NCBI RefSeq assembly: GCF_001294455.1
Contig: NZ_LIKT01000001.1
Location: forward strand, 124,001 to 188,000
DNA length: 64,000 bases
Reading direction: 5' to 3'
Source: Phaeobacter sp. 11ANDIMAR09
GTDB taxonomy: Bacteria > Pseudomonadota > Alphaproteobacteria > Rhodobacterales > Rhodobacteraceae
Made by a program: the position numbers and the translations under genes. The first letter of the stretch is position 1, and each line of letters starts with the position of its first letter. Shown here piece after piece: positions 17,942 to 26,788 of this stretch. The notes under the pieces are model-generated. The model was not told where the DNA came from. It searched no databases and saw only the letters and a list, made by a program, of their open reading frames with translations.

Positions 17942-18186
17942 AGCAGGCTCCCCGTTATGTAATCGGCAGATTGGTTCTGCGCTTCTGTGACGATGTAAGC
18001 ATACCCTTGGCAGGGGATGCAACCGCCTCATCCGATTAGAGATGTTAAATTAGCTTAGGGGCCAAAAATTGACCGTTTAGACTGGCTGCGACGTCCGAAA
18101 CCAGTTTTGCGACATTCGCAAGGCAAATCGCCTGCCCCAAGGGAAACTTTTGGAAAAAACGAAAATTTCTGGCGAAATAAAAATTC
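17942..18186 (-). promoter_or_regulatory. probable promoter region of the minus-strand polyamine operon
   Basis: A 245-nt noncoding stretch separates the ATPase start from the terminator of the aminotransferase. It includes AT-rich patches (18048-18058 and 18150-18186). I could not pick a convincing -35/-10 pair. Confidence 0.35.
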
Positions 18187-18217
18187 AAGACCCCACATCA
18201 CAGGGATGCGGGGTCTT
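18187..18217 (-). terminator. terminator of the aminotransferase gene
   Basis: On the minus strand AAGACCCC pairs with GGGGTCTT, with an inner CATC/GATG stem and one internal mismatch, followed by GAATTTTTATTT. It lies 33 nt after the stop codon. Confidence 0.8.
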
Positions 18218-18249
18218 AGGGTCGTACACTTCAAAGCTGTGGCGCCAGG

Positions 18250-19644
18250 TCAGGCGCTTTTCAGCAGATCTTTCTCTTGCAGAATTGCGTAGCACTCATC
18301 CAAAGATTTGCGCGCACGCTCGATCAGCACATCGATCTCTTCCGGTTTGATCACCAGAGGCGGCGAAATGATCATCCGGTCGCCCACATGGCGCATCACC
18401 AGATTATTGGCAAAGCAACGCTCGCGGCAAATATAGCCCACGGTGCCCGCATCCGAGGCAAACACCGCCCGCGCCGCCTTGTTTGGCGTCAGAGCAATCG
18501 AGCCCATCATACCGACAATTTTGGCTTCGCCCACCAAAGGGTGATCTGCCAGGGCTTCCCATTTCTCTTTCAGATAGGGGCCCGCCACGTTTTTCACGTG
18601 TCCGACGACATCTTCCTCTTCGAGGATGCGCAGGTTTTCCAGCGCCACAGCCGAGGCCACGGGATGGCCGGAGTAGGTGTAGCCATGGTTGAACTCATCA
18701 GAGCCGATCACCGCAGCGACCTCATCCGTGACGATAGAGCCACCAATGGGGGCGTAGCCCGATGACAGACCTTTGGCGATGGTCATGATATCCGGACGAA
18801 TACCCACCGTTTCGGAGCCAAACCAATTGCCGGTCCGGCCAAAACCGCAGATGACCTCATCGGCAATCAACAGGATTTCATACTTGTCGCAGATCCGCTG
18901 AATCTCAGGCCAATAGCTGGCCGGCGGCACGATGACGCCTCCGGCACCCTGAATAGGTTCGGCGATAAAGGCCGCAACGCGATCTTCGCCCAGCTCCAAA
19001 ATCGCCGCTTCCAGATCCTGCGCCCGCTGCAGACCGAAGTCTTCCTCGGGCATATCACCGCCTTCTGCCCACCAATGCGGCTGATTGATGTGGTGAATAT
19101 CCGGGATCGGCAGACCACCCTGTTCGTGCATGGCGCTCATGCCGCCCAGCGAGCCACTGCCCACCGAAGAGCCGTGATAGGCATTCTTGCGACTGATAAT
19201 GATGGATTTTGTTGGCTTGCCCTTTAGCGCCCAGTAGTGGCGCACCATGCGGATATTGGTGTCGTTGGCCTCGGAACCTGAGCCTGCAAAGAATACATGA
19301 TTCAGATCCCCCGGCGCCAGCTCGGCAATTTTGGAGGCCAGAGCAATTGCAGGCACATGGGTGGTCTGGAAGAAGGTGTTGTAATAGGGCAGCTCGCGCA
19401 TCTGGCGTGCCGCCACTTCGGCCAGCTCATCGCGGCCGTAGCCGATGTTGACGCACCACAGACCCGCCATAGCGTCAAGGATTTCATTCCCTTCGCTATC
19501 GGTCAGGGTCACGCCCGTGGCGCGCGTAATGATACGGCTACCTTTTTCGGCCAATTCACCATTGGCTGTGAAAGGGTGCATGTGATGGGCTGCATCCAGG
19601 GCCTGCAATTCGGCCGTGGGCAGATGGTTGGTGATCGCGTTCAT
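18250..19644 (-). CDS. class III aminotransferase, probable putrescine/diamine-pyruvate transaminase
   Basis: This 464-aa PLP enzyme starts at MNAITNHLPT; the frame to 19704 lacks a ribosome site. Visible landmarks are GSEANDTNIRM (PLP phosphate loop), KNAYHGSSVGSGSLGG, LLIADEVICGFGRTG (Asp that holds the pyridine N), and the Schiff-base Lys in TIAKGLSSGYAP. The family includes omega-amino acid, taurine and SpuC-type putrescine transaminases. Its place beside two polyamine importers and a PuuB-like oxidase favours diamine breakdown, by inference. It is downstream of the GntR gene with a 65-nt spacer. Confidence 0.85.
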   Translation of the reverse strand: MNAITNHLPTAELQALDAAHHMHPFTANGELAEKGSRIITRATGVTLTDSEGNEILDAMAGLWCVNIGYGRDELAEVAARQMRELPYYNTFFQTTHVPAIALASKIAELAPGDLNHVFFAGSGSEANDTNIRMVRHYWALKGKPTKSIIISRKNAYHGSSVGSGSLGGMSAMHEQGGLPIPDIHHINQPHWWAEGGDMPEEDFGLQRAQDLEAAILELGEDRVAAFIAEPIQGAGGVIVPPASYWPEIQRICDKYEILLIADEVICGFGRTGNWFGSETVGIRPDIMTIAKGLSSGYAPIGGSIVTDEVAAVIGSDEFNHGYTYSGHPVASAVALENLRILEEEDVVGHVKNVAGPYLKEKWEALADHPLVGEAKIVGMMGSIALTPNKAARAVFASDAGTVGYICRERCFANNLVMRHVGDRMIISPPLVIKPEEIDVLIERARKSLDECYAILQEKDLLKSA

Positions 19645-19709
19645 AAGACTGACTCCAGCGGTATGAGATTGCCACCAGAATATGATCAAATTTCGCCATG
19701 TCAATCGAA

Positions 19710-20396
19710 TCAGTTGGTGCCCCCCAGGCCCTGACTCACTTGTTCCATGCCCTGCTCGACATCTTTTTCCATCGCCTGCGCCACTTTTTCCACCGCACCG
19801 CGACGCATGGCCTCAATGATGTCCTTGTGCCGGTCCGGAAAGCTCTGGGTTCCAAAGCGCCCGCAGACCACGCGCAGCGAGGGGCCAAAGCGCAGCCAGA
19901 GCCGATCTGCGAGGTCCGCCATGATGGGCGCATCAGCATAGGCGTAGAGCTCGGAATGGAAGCTGTAGTTCTGCACCAGATAGCCTGCGACATCCCCCGT
20001 TGAAATCGCCTGATCCAGGGCAATGTCAATGGCTTCCAACTGGGCAATCTGTTCCTCGGAGACCCGCAGGGCAGCCCGGCGAGCTAGCTCGGATTCTATT
20101 GATTTTCTTACATAACTCAGCTCATCAATGTCTTCTGAGCGCAGCAGTGGCACCGATACCCGGCGGTTGCCCTGAAATACCAAAGCCCCATCCGAAATCA
20201 ACCGGCGAATGGCCTCGCGCACGGGTGTCATCCCGGCCTCCAGGGAATCCGTCAGCCCCTGTATGGTGACAGCCTGTCCCGGCGCCAGCTCACCAAAAAG
20301 AATCTGCGCGCGCAGCTTTTGATAGACCACCTCATGGGCGGGCAGCTTGGGTTCATCGCTTGGGGCTGCCTGGGCTGCTGAATTTGTCACCGACAC
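19710..20396 (-). CDS. GntR-family (FCD domain) transcriptional regulator
   Basis: This 228-aa regulator most likely starts at GTG 20396, which has AGGAGG 10 nt upstream; another GTG at 20432 is in frame but weakly supported. The winged helix (~20-85) reads EVVYQKLRAQILFGELAPG and TPVREAIRRLISDGAL, standard for GntR. The C-terminal FCD helical domain (~95-220) is the expected ligand-binding part, with DIALDQAI and YSFHSELY segments. It is divergent from potF-like and precedes the aminotransferase, so it probably controls both. Ligand unknown; a polyamine or its product is a guess from context. Confidence 0.87.
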   Translation of the reverse strand: MSVTNSAAQAAPSDEPKLPAHEVVYQKLRAQILFGELAPGQAVTIQGLTDSLEAGMTPVREAIRRLISDGALVFQGNRRVSVPLLRSEDIDELSYVRKSIESELARRAALRVSEEQIAQLEAIDIALDQAISTGDVAGYLVQNYSFHSELYAYADAPIMADLADRLWLRFGPSLRVVCGRFGTQSFPDRHKDIIEAMRRGAVEKVAQAMEKDVEQGMEQVSQGLGGTN

Positions 20397-20535
20397 TGGG
20401 GTTTTTCCTCCTGAATTTTGGGCAGCTTGCACGAAGTTTGCCCCGGTGAAAACATAAACAGTATTGCCGAAAGAGGCAAAACTTGATCAAATCCAGTACA
20501 GCCGGGCCAACACCGGTACCCACAGGGAGAAAACA
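20397..20535. promoter_or_regulatory. divergent control region between gntR and potF-like gene
   Basis: This 139-nt spacer contains AAGTTTGCC (20434-20442) and an imperfect inverted copy GGCAAAACTT (20475-20484), followed by TTGATCAA (20483-20490). The 9-mer TGATCAAAT occurs here at 20484 and again at 19683 before the aminotransferase. These are candidate operators for the GntR protein. Confidence 0.4.
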
Positions 20536-21621
20536 ATGACACTCAAAATGATGACAACGACTGCTCTTGTCGCCTTGCTCGGCTCCGTGGCCATGGCTGA
20601 AGAAGTGCGCGTCTACAACTGGTCCGACTATATCGACGAAGAACTGCTGGCACAGTTCGAGGAAGAAACCGGCATCAAATTGATCTATGATGTTTTTGAC
20701 AGCAACGAGGTTCTGGAAACCAAAATGCTGGCCGGCGGTTCGGGATATGACGTTGTGGTTCCAACCGGTTCTTTCATGGCGCGCCAGATCCAAGCGGGCT
20801 CTTTCCAGAAGCTCAACAAAGATGCGCTGCCCAACCTCAGCAACATGTGGGATGCCATTGAGGAGCGCACCAGCCTCTATGACCCCGGCAATGAATATTC
20901 CATCAATTACATGTGGGGCACCACCGGTATCGGTGTAAACGCCGCCAAAGTCGCCGAAGTCTTGGGCGCAGATGCTCCGGTAGATTCGCTGGAATTGGTC
21001 TTTAACCCAGCCAATATGGAAAAACTGGCCGCCTGTGGTGTCTATTTCCTGGATGCGCCGGATGAAATGATCCCGGCGGCGCTGAAATACATCGGCGAAG
21101 ACCCCAACAGCATGGATCCCGCAGTCGTGGCCAAGGCCGAGCCGGTGCTAATGGCCATTCGCCCCTATATCAAGAAGTTCCACAGCTCCGAGTATATCAA
21201 CGCCCTGGCCAATGGTGATATCTGCGTGGCCTTTGGCTGGTCCGGAGACATCCTACAGGCGCGGGACCGCGCCGCCGAAGCCGAAAATGGCGTCGAAATC
21301 GAATATAACGCCCCTAAGGAGGGCGCGTTGATGTGGTTCGACCAAATGACCATTCCAGTGGATGCCCCCAACCCCGAGGGCGCCCATAAGTTCCTGAACT
21401 TCATCATGAATGCCAACAACATGGCGGCGGCGTCGAACTACGTCTATTACGCAAATGGCAACGAGGCCTCGCAGGAATTCCTGGAAGCAGACGTGATCGA
21501 CGATCCGGCGATCTACCCTGGCCCGGAAACCGTGGAAAACCTCTATATCAAAGAGGCCTACCCAACCAAGGTACAGCGCAAGGCCACCCGTATGTGGACC
21601 AAGATCAAATCCGGCACCTGA
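20536..21621 (+). CDS. potF: putrescine/polyamine-binding periplasmic protein (PotF-like)
   Basis: This 361-aa protein starts at ATG 20536 with GGGAG upstream. It has a signal peptide cleaved near SVAMAEEVRV (~residue 21), then the PotD/PotF fold: VYNWSDYIDEELLAQFEEETG is the family's opening block, followed by YDVVVPTGSFMARQI and the substrate-lining Trp/Asp region near WSGDILQARDRA. It supplies the downstream ATPase and permeases. A perfect 9-bp stem-loop follows 20 nt after the stop. The plus-strand operon is distinct from the minus-strand importer, so the cell has two systems side by side. Confidence 0.92.
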   Translation: MTLKMMTTTALVALLGSVAMAEEVRVYNWSDYIDEELLAQFEEETGIKLIYDVFDSNEVLETKMLAGGSGYDVVVPTGSFMARQIQAGSFQKLNKDALPNLSNMWDAIEERTSLYDPGNEYSINYMWGTTGIGVNAAKVAEVLGADAPVDSLELVFNPANMEKLAACGVYFLDAPDEMIPAALKYIGEDPNSMDPAVVAKAEPVLMAIRPYIKKFHSSEYINALANGDICVAFGWSGDILQARDRAAEAENGVEIEYNAPKEGALMWFDQMTIPVDAPNPEGAHKFLNFIMNANNMAAASNYVYYANGNEASQEFLEADVIDDPAIYPGPETVENLYIKEAYPTKVQRKATRMWTKIKSGT

Positions 21622-21640
21622 TCGCCTGGATGCCTGATCC

Positions 21641-21666
21641 GGCAGGGCGTGATGCTGCGCCCTGCC
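21641..21666 (+). other. stem-loop after potF-like gene
   Basis: GGCAGGGCG and CGCCCTGCC form a perfect 9-bp stem around an 8-nt loop. The 3' side is CTTTGCC rather than a U-run, so attenuation or 3'-end protection of the potF mRNA is likely. It spans the in-frame ATG codons at 21649/21652 and argues for a later start of the ATPase gene. Confidence 0.65.
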
Positions 21667-21744
21667 CTTTGCCTATTCGCACCAAAACCTCTGATCGCGC
21701 GCGGCCCAAGCTTGGCGCCTGTCAGAACCTGTGGGGGACGCAGC

Positions 21745-22872
21745 TTGACCATTCCTGTATTCGAACCCTGGAACGATCCCGAGGCCAAGCCCTTGATCCA
21801 GTTTCAGAACGTCACCAAACGATTTGGTGATTTCACGGCGATTGATGATCTGACCATCGGCATCTACGAGAAAGAGTTCTTTGCGCTGCTTGGGCCCTCT
21901 GGCTGTGGCAAAACCACCATGATGCGGATGCTGGCCGGTTTTGAAACCCCGACCGAGGGCAGCATCTATCTGGCTGGACAGGATATGGCGCCGGTGCCGC
22001 CCAACAAACGCGCCACCAATATGATGTTTCAATCCTATGCCCTGTTCCCGCATCTCAGCATCTGGGAAAACATTGCCTTTGGTCTGAAACGTGAAAAGAT
22101 GCCAAAGCACGATATCAATGACCGGGTTGAAGAAATGCTGCGCCTCACCCGGTTGGAGAAATTCGCCAATCGCAAGCCGCATCAGATCTCGGGCGGTCAG
22201 CGCCAGCGGGTCGCTCTGGCGCGCTCGCTTGCCAAACACCCCAAACTACTGTTGCTGGATGAGCCGCTCGGCGCGCTGGACAAAAAGCTGCGCCAGGATA
22301 CCCAGTTTGAGCTGATGGATATTCAGGAAAAGACCGGCACCACCTTTGTGATCGTGACCCATGACCAGGAAGAGGCGATGACCGTGGCCAGCCGGGTTGC
22401 GGTGATGGATCACGGTAAGATCATTCAGGTCGCCACCCCCGATCGCATCTACGAGACCCCCAATTCCGTCTACGTCGCTGACTTCATCGGTGAGGTAAAC
22501 ATCATCGACGGCACCGCCACCCCCAACGGCCCCGACAGCTATTCGGTGGCTTGGAAAGACGGCCAGGCGCCGCTGAATGTGCAAAGCCCCGCCGACTTCT
22601 CAGAGGGGCAGACATGCCACCTGGCTATCCGCCCCGAAAAGGTCACGATCAATGCCGAAAAACCTGAGGGTGTCGACAATCTGGTGCAGGGCAAAATCCT
22701 AGACATCGCTTACTTGGGCAATATCTCCACCTATCACGTTGAGCTACCATCCGGCGCGGTGATCAAGGCGCAAAGCGCCAATACCCGCCGCATCTCGCGT
22801 CGTGCTTTCACTTGGGAAGACACTGTCTGGCTGTCCTGGACCGCCACGGCAGGTGTTCTGCTGGCCGAATGA
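21745..22872 (+). CDS. potG: putrescine ABC transporter ATP-binding protein (PotG-like)
   Basis: This 375-aa ATPase is taken from TTG 21745, preceded by GGGGGA; ATG codons at 21649/21652 would place the start inside the stem-loop. Walker A GPSGCGKT (~50-57), signature ISGGQRQRVALARSL, Walker B LLLLDEPLGALD, switch VTHDQEEAM and a C-terminal TOBE domain are all intact. It overlaps the first permease gene by ATGA. Specificity for putrescine is inferred from the PotFGHI order. Confidence 0.92.
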   Translation: MTIPVFEPWNDPEAKPLIQFQNVTKRFGDFTAIDDLTIGIYEKEFFALLGPSGCGKTTMMRMLAGFETPTEGSIYLAGQDMAPVPPNKRATNMMFQSYALFPHLSIWENIAFGLKREKMPKHDINDRVEEMLRLTRLEKFANRKPHQISGGQRQRVALARSLAKHPKLLLLDEPLGALDKKLRQDTQFELMDIQEKTGTTFVIVTHDQEEAMTVASRVAVMDHGKIIQVATPDRIYETPNSVYVADFIGEVNIIDGTATPNGPDSYSVAWKDGQAPLNVQSPADFSEGQTCHLAIRPEKVTINAEKPEGVDNLVQGKILDIAYLGNISTYHVELPSGAVIKAQSANTRRISRRAFTWEDTVWLSWTATAGVLLAE

Positions 22873-23753
22873 TGCGCCGCTTTACCCTGATCGCTGTCCC
22901 GTATCTGTGGCTTTTGGCGCTGTTTCTGGTGCCCTTTGTCATCGTGTTGAAAATCTCACTGTCGGATGTCGAGCTGGCGCGCCCCCCCTATGCGCCGCAT
23001 TTTGACTGGGCCACTGGCATTTGGGCCTTCCTCTCCGAGCTGGATTTTGAAAACTTCACCTGGCTTGCCGAAGATGATCTCTACTGGAAAGCCTATCTCA
23101 GCTCGCTCAAAATTGCGGTGGTCTCGACCTTCTTCACCCTGCTTGTGGGCTATCCGATGGCCTATGCCATGGCCCGTGCGCCGCAGGAATGGCGCGCCAC
23201 CCTGATGATGCTGGTGATCCTGCCCTTCTGGACCAGCTTTCTGATCCGGGTCTATGCCTGGATGGGAATTCTGTCGAACGAAGGCTTCCTCAATCAGTTT
23301 CTAATGTGGACCGGGGTGATTTCAGAGCCGCTGACCATCCTCAACACCAACGCGGCTGTCTATATCGGCATCGTTTATACCTATCTGCCTTTCATGATTC
23401 TGCCGATCTATGCGGCCCTTGAACGGCTAGATGAATCCCTGATCGAAGCGGCCGAGGATCTGGGCTGTTCGCGTCTGTCCGCCTTTTGGCTGGTGACCAT
23501 TCCACTGTCAAAGACCGGCATCATCGCCGGCTGCTTCCTGGTTTTCATTCCGGTATTGGGCGAATTCGTCATTCCTTCGCTTTTGGGTGGATCCGACACG
23601 CTGATGATCGGCAAGGTCCTGTGGGAAGAGTTCTTCTCCAACCGGGATTGGCCTGTGGCCTCGGCTGTGGCTGTGGTGCTGTTGCTACTCCTGATCATTC
23701 CCATTGTGCTGTTCCAGCGTAATCAGCAAAAACAGCAGGAGGCCGAGCAATGA
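22869..23753 (+). CDS. potH: putrescine ABC transporter permease (PotH-like)
   Basis: This 294-aa inner-membrane permease starts in the ATGA overlap with the ATPase gene; a second ATG follows at once. Helix 1 is LIAVPYLWLLALFLVPFVIVL. The EAA loop reads LIEAAEDLGCSRLSAFWLVTIPLSKTG. Length fits PotH (~300 aa) without the long insert seen in the minus-strand PotB-like permease. It overlaps potI by 4 nt, so the transporter genes are translationally coupled. Confidence 0.92.
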   Translation: MMRRFTLIAVPYLWLLALFLVPFVIVLKISLSDVELARPPYAPHFDWATGIWAFLSELDFENFTWLAEDDLYWKAYLSSLKIAVVSTFFTLLVGYPMAYAMARAPQEWRATLMMLVILPFWTSFLIRVYAWMGILSNEGFLNQFLMWTGVISEPLTILNTNAAVYIGIVYTYLPFMILPIYAALERLDESLIEAAEDLGCSRLSAFWLVTIPLSKTGIIAGCFLVFIPVLGEFVIPSLLGGSDTLMIGKVLWEEFFSNRDWPVASAVAVVLLLLLIIPIVLFQRNQQKQQEAEQ

Positions 23754-24568
23754 AACGCATGAGTTGGTTCAACACCGTCTCGCTGACGCTGGGCTTTGCC
23801 TTCCTTTATGTGCCGATGCTGATTCTGGTGATTTACAGTTTCAACGCCAGCAAGCTGGTGACCGTCTGGGCGGGTTTCTCGACCAAATGGTATGGCGAGC
23901 TCTTGCAGAACGAAGCCTTCCTGAATGCCGCTTGGGTGACCATCAAGGTCGCGGTGATATCCTCGACCATTGCTACCGTTCTGGGCACCATGGCCGCCTA
24001 TGTGCTGGTCCGCGGTGGACGTTTCATGGGGCGCACCCTGTTTTCCGGCATGATCTATGCGCCACTGGTCATGCCCGAAGTGATCACCGGTCTCTCCCTG
24101 CTTTTGCTGTTCATTGGCCTGGGACTGGATCGCGGCGTGATGACCATCGTGCTGGCCCATACCACCTTTTCCATGTGCTATGTCTCGGTGGTGGTGTCGT
24201 CGCGGCTGGTGACATTTGATCGCTCGCTGGAAGAGGCGGCGCTGGATCTGGGCTGCTCCCCGTCTGAGGCCTTCCGGCTGGTGACTCTGCCAATCATTGC
24301 CCCTGCGGTGATTTCCGGTTGGCTATTGGCTTTTACCCTGTCGCTGGATGATCTGGTCATCGCCTCCTTTACCTCAGGGCCTGCAGCCACCACGCTGCCG
24401 ATCAAAATCTATTCCGCTGTGCGTCTGGGGGTCAGCCCTGAAATCAACGCGCTCTCCACCTTGATGATTGCGGTTGTCACCATTGGCGTCATCACCGCGT
24501 CATTGGTCAACAAACGCCAGATGGTACGGCAAAAACGCGACGAACGGGCGGCAGAGCGCAGCGCATGA
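23750..24568 (+). CDS. potI: putrescine ABC transporter permease (PotI-like)
   Basis: This 272-aa permease with six predicted helices starts LTLGFAFLYVPMLILVIYSFN and contains the EAA loop SLEEAALDLGCSPSEAFRLVTLPIIAPA. It is the partner of PotH-like. The start is in an ATGA overlap and the end overlaps the oxidoreductase gene by ATGA, tying transport to catabolism. The C-terminal tail is strongly basic. Confidence 0.92.
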   Translation: MKRMSWFNTVSLTLGFAFLYVPMLILVIYSFNASKLVTVWAGFSTKWYGELLQNEAFLNAAWVTIKVAVISSTIATVLGTMAAYVLVRGGRFMGRTLFSGMIYAPLVMPEVITGLSLLLLFIGLGLDRGVMTIVLAHTTFSMCYVSVVVSSRLVTFDRSLEEAALDLGCSPSEAFRLVTLPIIAPAVISGWLLAFTLSLDDLVIASFTSGPAATTLPIKIYSAVRLGVSPEINALSTLMIAVVTIGVITASLVNKRQMVRQKRDERAAERSA

Positions 24569-25896
24569 AACGGATCTTTTCCAACTATGCCTATGGTCCC
24601 GGCCCGCGCGACAACTGTTGGTGGGACGAGACCATAGCAGCCCCCGATTGGCCCGAACAACGCGGCGAGATGCAGGTGGATGTCACCGTCATTGGCGGTG
24701 GCTTTACCGGGCTGTCGGCGGCGCTGCATCTGGCCGAAACCGGTGTCAATGTTGTGGTACTGGAGGCCGAGGGCCCCGGATGGGGCGCTTCGGGGCGCAA
24801 TGGCGGTTTCTGCTGCCTCGGGGGCTCCAAGCTCTCGACCAAAGCGATGCTGCGCAAATACGGCGAAGAGGCCACCCGAACCTACGCAGAAGGCGAAGAG
24901 GCCTCGGTCGCGCTGGTGGCTGACTTGTTGCGCAAGCACCAGATCGAAGCTGACACCCATTCGCGCGGCGAAACCGTTCTGGCCCATAGCCCGCGCGCAT
25001 TGAAGCAGATGAAGCAGCAAGTTGATCATATCAGGGCCGCAGGTGTGGACGTAGCATTTCACCCCAAGGAAGAGCTCGCCTCTGTTGGGATGAACGGCGC
25101 ATTTTTTGGCGCTATGACAACGCCGGTTGGCTTTGGCCTTAACCCACGCAAATATCTGTTTGGTCTGGCGCAGGCAGCAACAGACGCGGGCGCCAAGCTG
25201 TTTCAACACAGCCCGGCGCTCAGGATCGCACAGGCGGGTGGCCAGCAGATTGTCACCACAGCCAAGGGTAAGATTCGCAGCGAAAAGGTGGTGATTGCCA
25301 CCAATGGCTATTCCTCTGATGATCTGCCGGATTGGTTGGCGGCGCGCTATATGCCGACCCAATCCAGCGCCATGGTAACCCGGCCACTTAGCGAAGAGGA
25401 ACTGCAAGCCCAGGGCTGGTTCAGCGATCAGATGGCCTATGACAGCCGCAATATGCTGCATTACTTCCGCCTGATGCCGGATCGGCGTTTTCTGTTTGGA
25501 ATGCGCGGCGGGCTGATGTCGTCACCCGGTGTAGAAGCAGGTATTCGCCGCCAGCTGCGTCGCGATTTTGAAGCCCTATTTCCGCATTGGAGAGAGGTCG
25601 AAAGCACCCACAGCTGGTCCGGCATGGTCTGCCTGGCGCGGGACCTGGTGCCCTTTGTCGGGCCGATCCCGGATCATCCCGGACTGTTTGCGGGCCTGTG
25701 CTATCACGGCAATGGCGTTGCTATGGGCAGCTATGCCGGCCGGTTGCTGGCGGATCTGGTGCAGGGCAAAACGCCTGAGCTGCCCTATTCACCGGTGATA
25801 CAGGGTCTCAGACGCTTTCCCTTTGGCACGGCCCGCCGGGTGGTGATGCCGCCGGCCTATGCCTTTTTTGGGCTGATGGACCGTTTCAGCGCCTGA
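24565..25896 (+). CDS. FAD-dependent oxidoreductase (PuuB/DadA-like), probable gamma-glutamylputrescine or amine oxidase
   Basis: This 443-aa flavoenzyme has the dinucleotide-binding motif VTVIGGGFTGLSAA (~36-49) and the ASGRNGGF motif (~76-83) shared by PuuB and related glycine/D-amino acid oxidases. The C-terminal WSGMVCLARDLVPFVGPIPD and CYHGNGVAMG blocks are the FAD-closing end. Coupling to potI suggests the substrate is an imported polyamine or its gamma-glutamyl form. No puuA, puuC or puuD is visible in the window, so the full Puu pathway is not proven. Its 3' end overlaps the convergent phosphotransferase gene by 40 nt. Confidence 0.85.
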   Translation: MKRIFSNYAYGPGPRDNCWWDETIAAPDWPEQRGEMQVDVTVIGGGFTGLSAALHLAETGVNVVVLEAEGPGWGASGRNGGFCCLGGSKLSTKAMLRKYGEEATRTYAEGEEASVALVADLLRKHQIEADTHSRGETVLAHSPRALKQMKQQVDHIRAAGVDVAFHPKEELASVGMNGAFFGAMTTPVGFGLNPRKYLFGLAQAATDAGAKLFQHSPALRIAQAGGQQIVTTAKGKIRSEKVVIATNGYSSDDLPDWLAARYMPTQSSAMVTRPLSEEELQAQGWFSDQMAYDSRNMLHYFRLMPDRRFLFGMRGGLMSSPGVEAGIRRQLRRDFEALFPHWREVESTHSWSGMVCLARDLVPFVGPIPDHPGLFAGLCYHGNGVAMGSYAGRLLADLVQGKTPELPYSPVIQGLRRFPFGTARRVVMPPAYAFFGLMDRFSA

Positions 25897-26699
25897 AGCT
25901 CCAGCTCCAGCGCGCGGCGGTCCTGTGCTGCCCCTGCCTGGCTGCGCCATAGGCAGTATGCGGCCATGCGCCAATGATACCAGGGTTTTAGCGACAGGTA
26001 GCGCCCGACCACACCTGGGTCGGGATAGGCGGCAAGAAAGGCCTCCTCTTCGCCAGTCGACAAAACCTCCCCCCGGTAGAGGACCTGCATGGCCGGCGAC
26101 AGAAACAGGGCCAGATCCTCGCTTGGGTCACCCAGTTGAGGGCATTGCCAGTCAATCAGCGTCAATGTCCCATCATGTGCCACCAGGTTCCCCGGCACCG
26201 GATCGCCATGGATCAATGACAACTGTGACAGGGGCGGCACCTGACCAATCGGGCGCAGACCCCGGATCTGCGCGACCGGTTCAGACGCGGTGGAGAGCTG
26301 GTCTAGGATCGCCTTCCCCTGCCACTCCAGGGCGGCGCTGCCGTTCATTCCCTCTGGCAGATCCTCAAAGCCGGGCTGATCATGCAACCGCCCCAACAGC
26401 TGCGCGACATGACCGCTGTCCTGCCTCCAGGGGGCTCCAGTGATATGGCCATAGATCAGCCAGGCCCGGCCCTCAAAGCGCCCGCTGGCGAGCAACTGGG
26501 GCACCATGCCGGTGCCAGCCAACGCCAGTAACGCCGCATTTTCTCGATGCGGGTCATTGGCAAACAACGGGTTGCCCCCGCGTGGTTGATAGAGTTTGAG
26601 CACGCGATCCCCGGCGCGCCAGACACGGTTTGACCGCCCCCCCTGCAAGGGAACAGGCGCAGAGACAATCAGTCCCCGCGCCCGCAACGATCTAAACAA
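25857..26699 (-). CDS. phosphotransferase-family (APH/choline kinase-like) protein
   Basis: This ~280-aa protein has the kinase-like landmarks RVLKLYQPRG (ATP-binding Lys), the catalytic loop LIHGDPVPGNLV (~164-175) and the metal motif LIDWQ (~184-188). The substrate is unknown; choline, thiamine and fructosamine kinases share this fold. No in-frame ATG exists near the N-terminus: TTG at 26699 is the best candidate, and the frame is open further to 26752 with no usual start, so the start is uncertain. It lies 89 nt after flgD on the same strand and overlaps the oxidoreductase gene tail-to-tail by 40 nt. Confidence 0.75.
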   Translation of the reverse strand: MFRSLRARGLIVSAPVPLQGGRSNRVWRAGDRVLKLYQPRGGNPLFANDPHRENAALLALAGTGMVPQLLASGRFEGRAWLIYGHITGAPWRQDSGHVAQLLGRLHDQPGFEDLPEGMNGSAALEWQGKAILDQLSTASEPVAQIRGLRPIGQVPPLSQLSLIHGDPVPGNLVAHDGTLTLIDWQCPQLGDPSEDLALFLSPAMQVLYRGEVLSTGEEEAFLAAYPDPGVVGRYLSLKPWYHWRMAAYCLWRSQAGAAQDRRALELELQALKRSISPKKA

Positions 26700-26788
26700 C
26701 CGCTGATCAAAATCCAGATCCGTTTCGTGCAGGGTCAGATGCTCCCATCAGAATCACCCAGCTCATGCAGGTGACAGATGTCGCCCGT

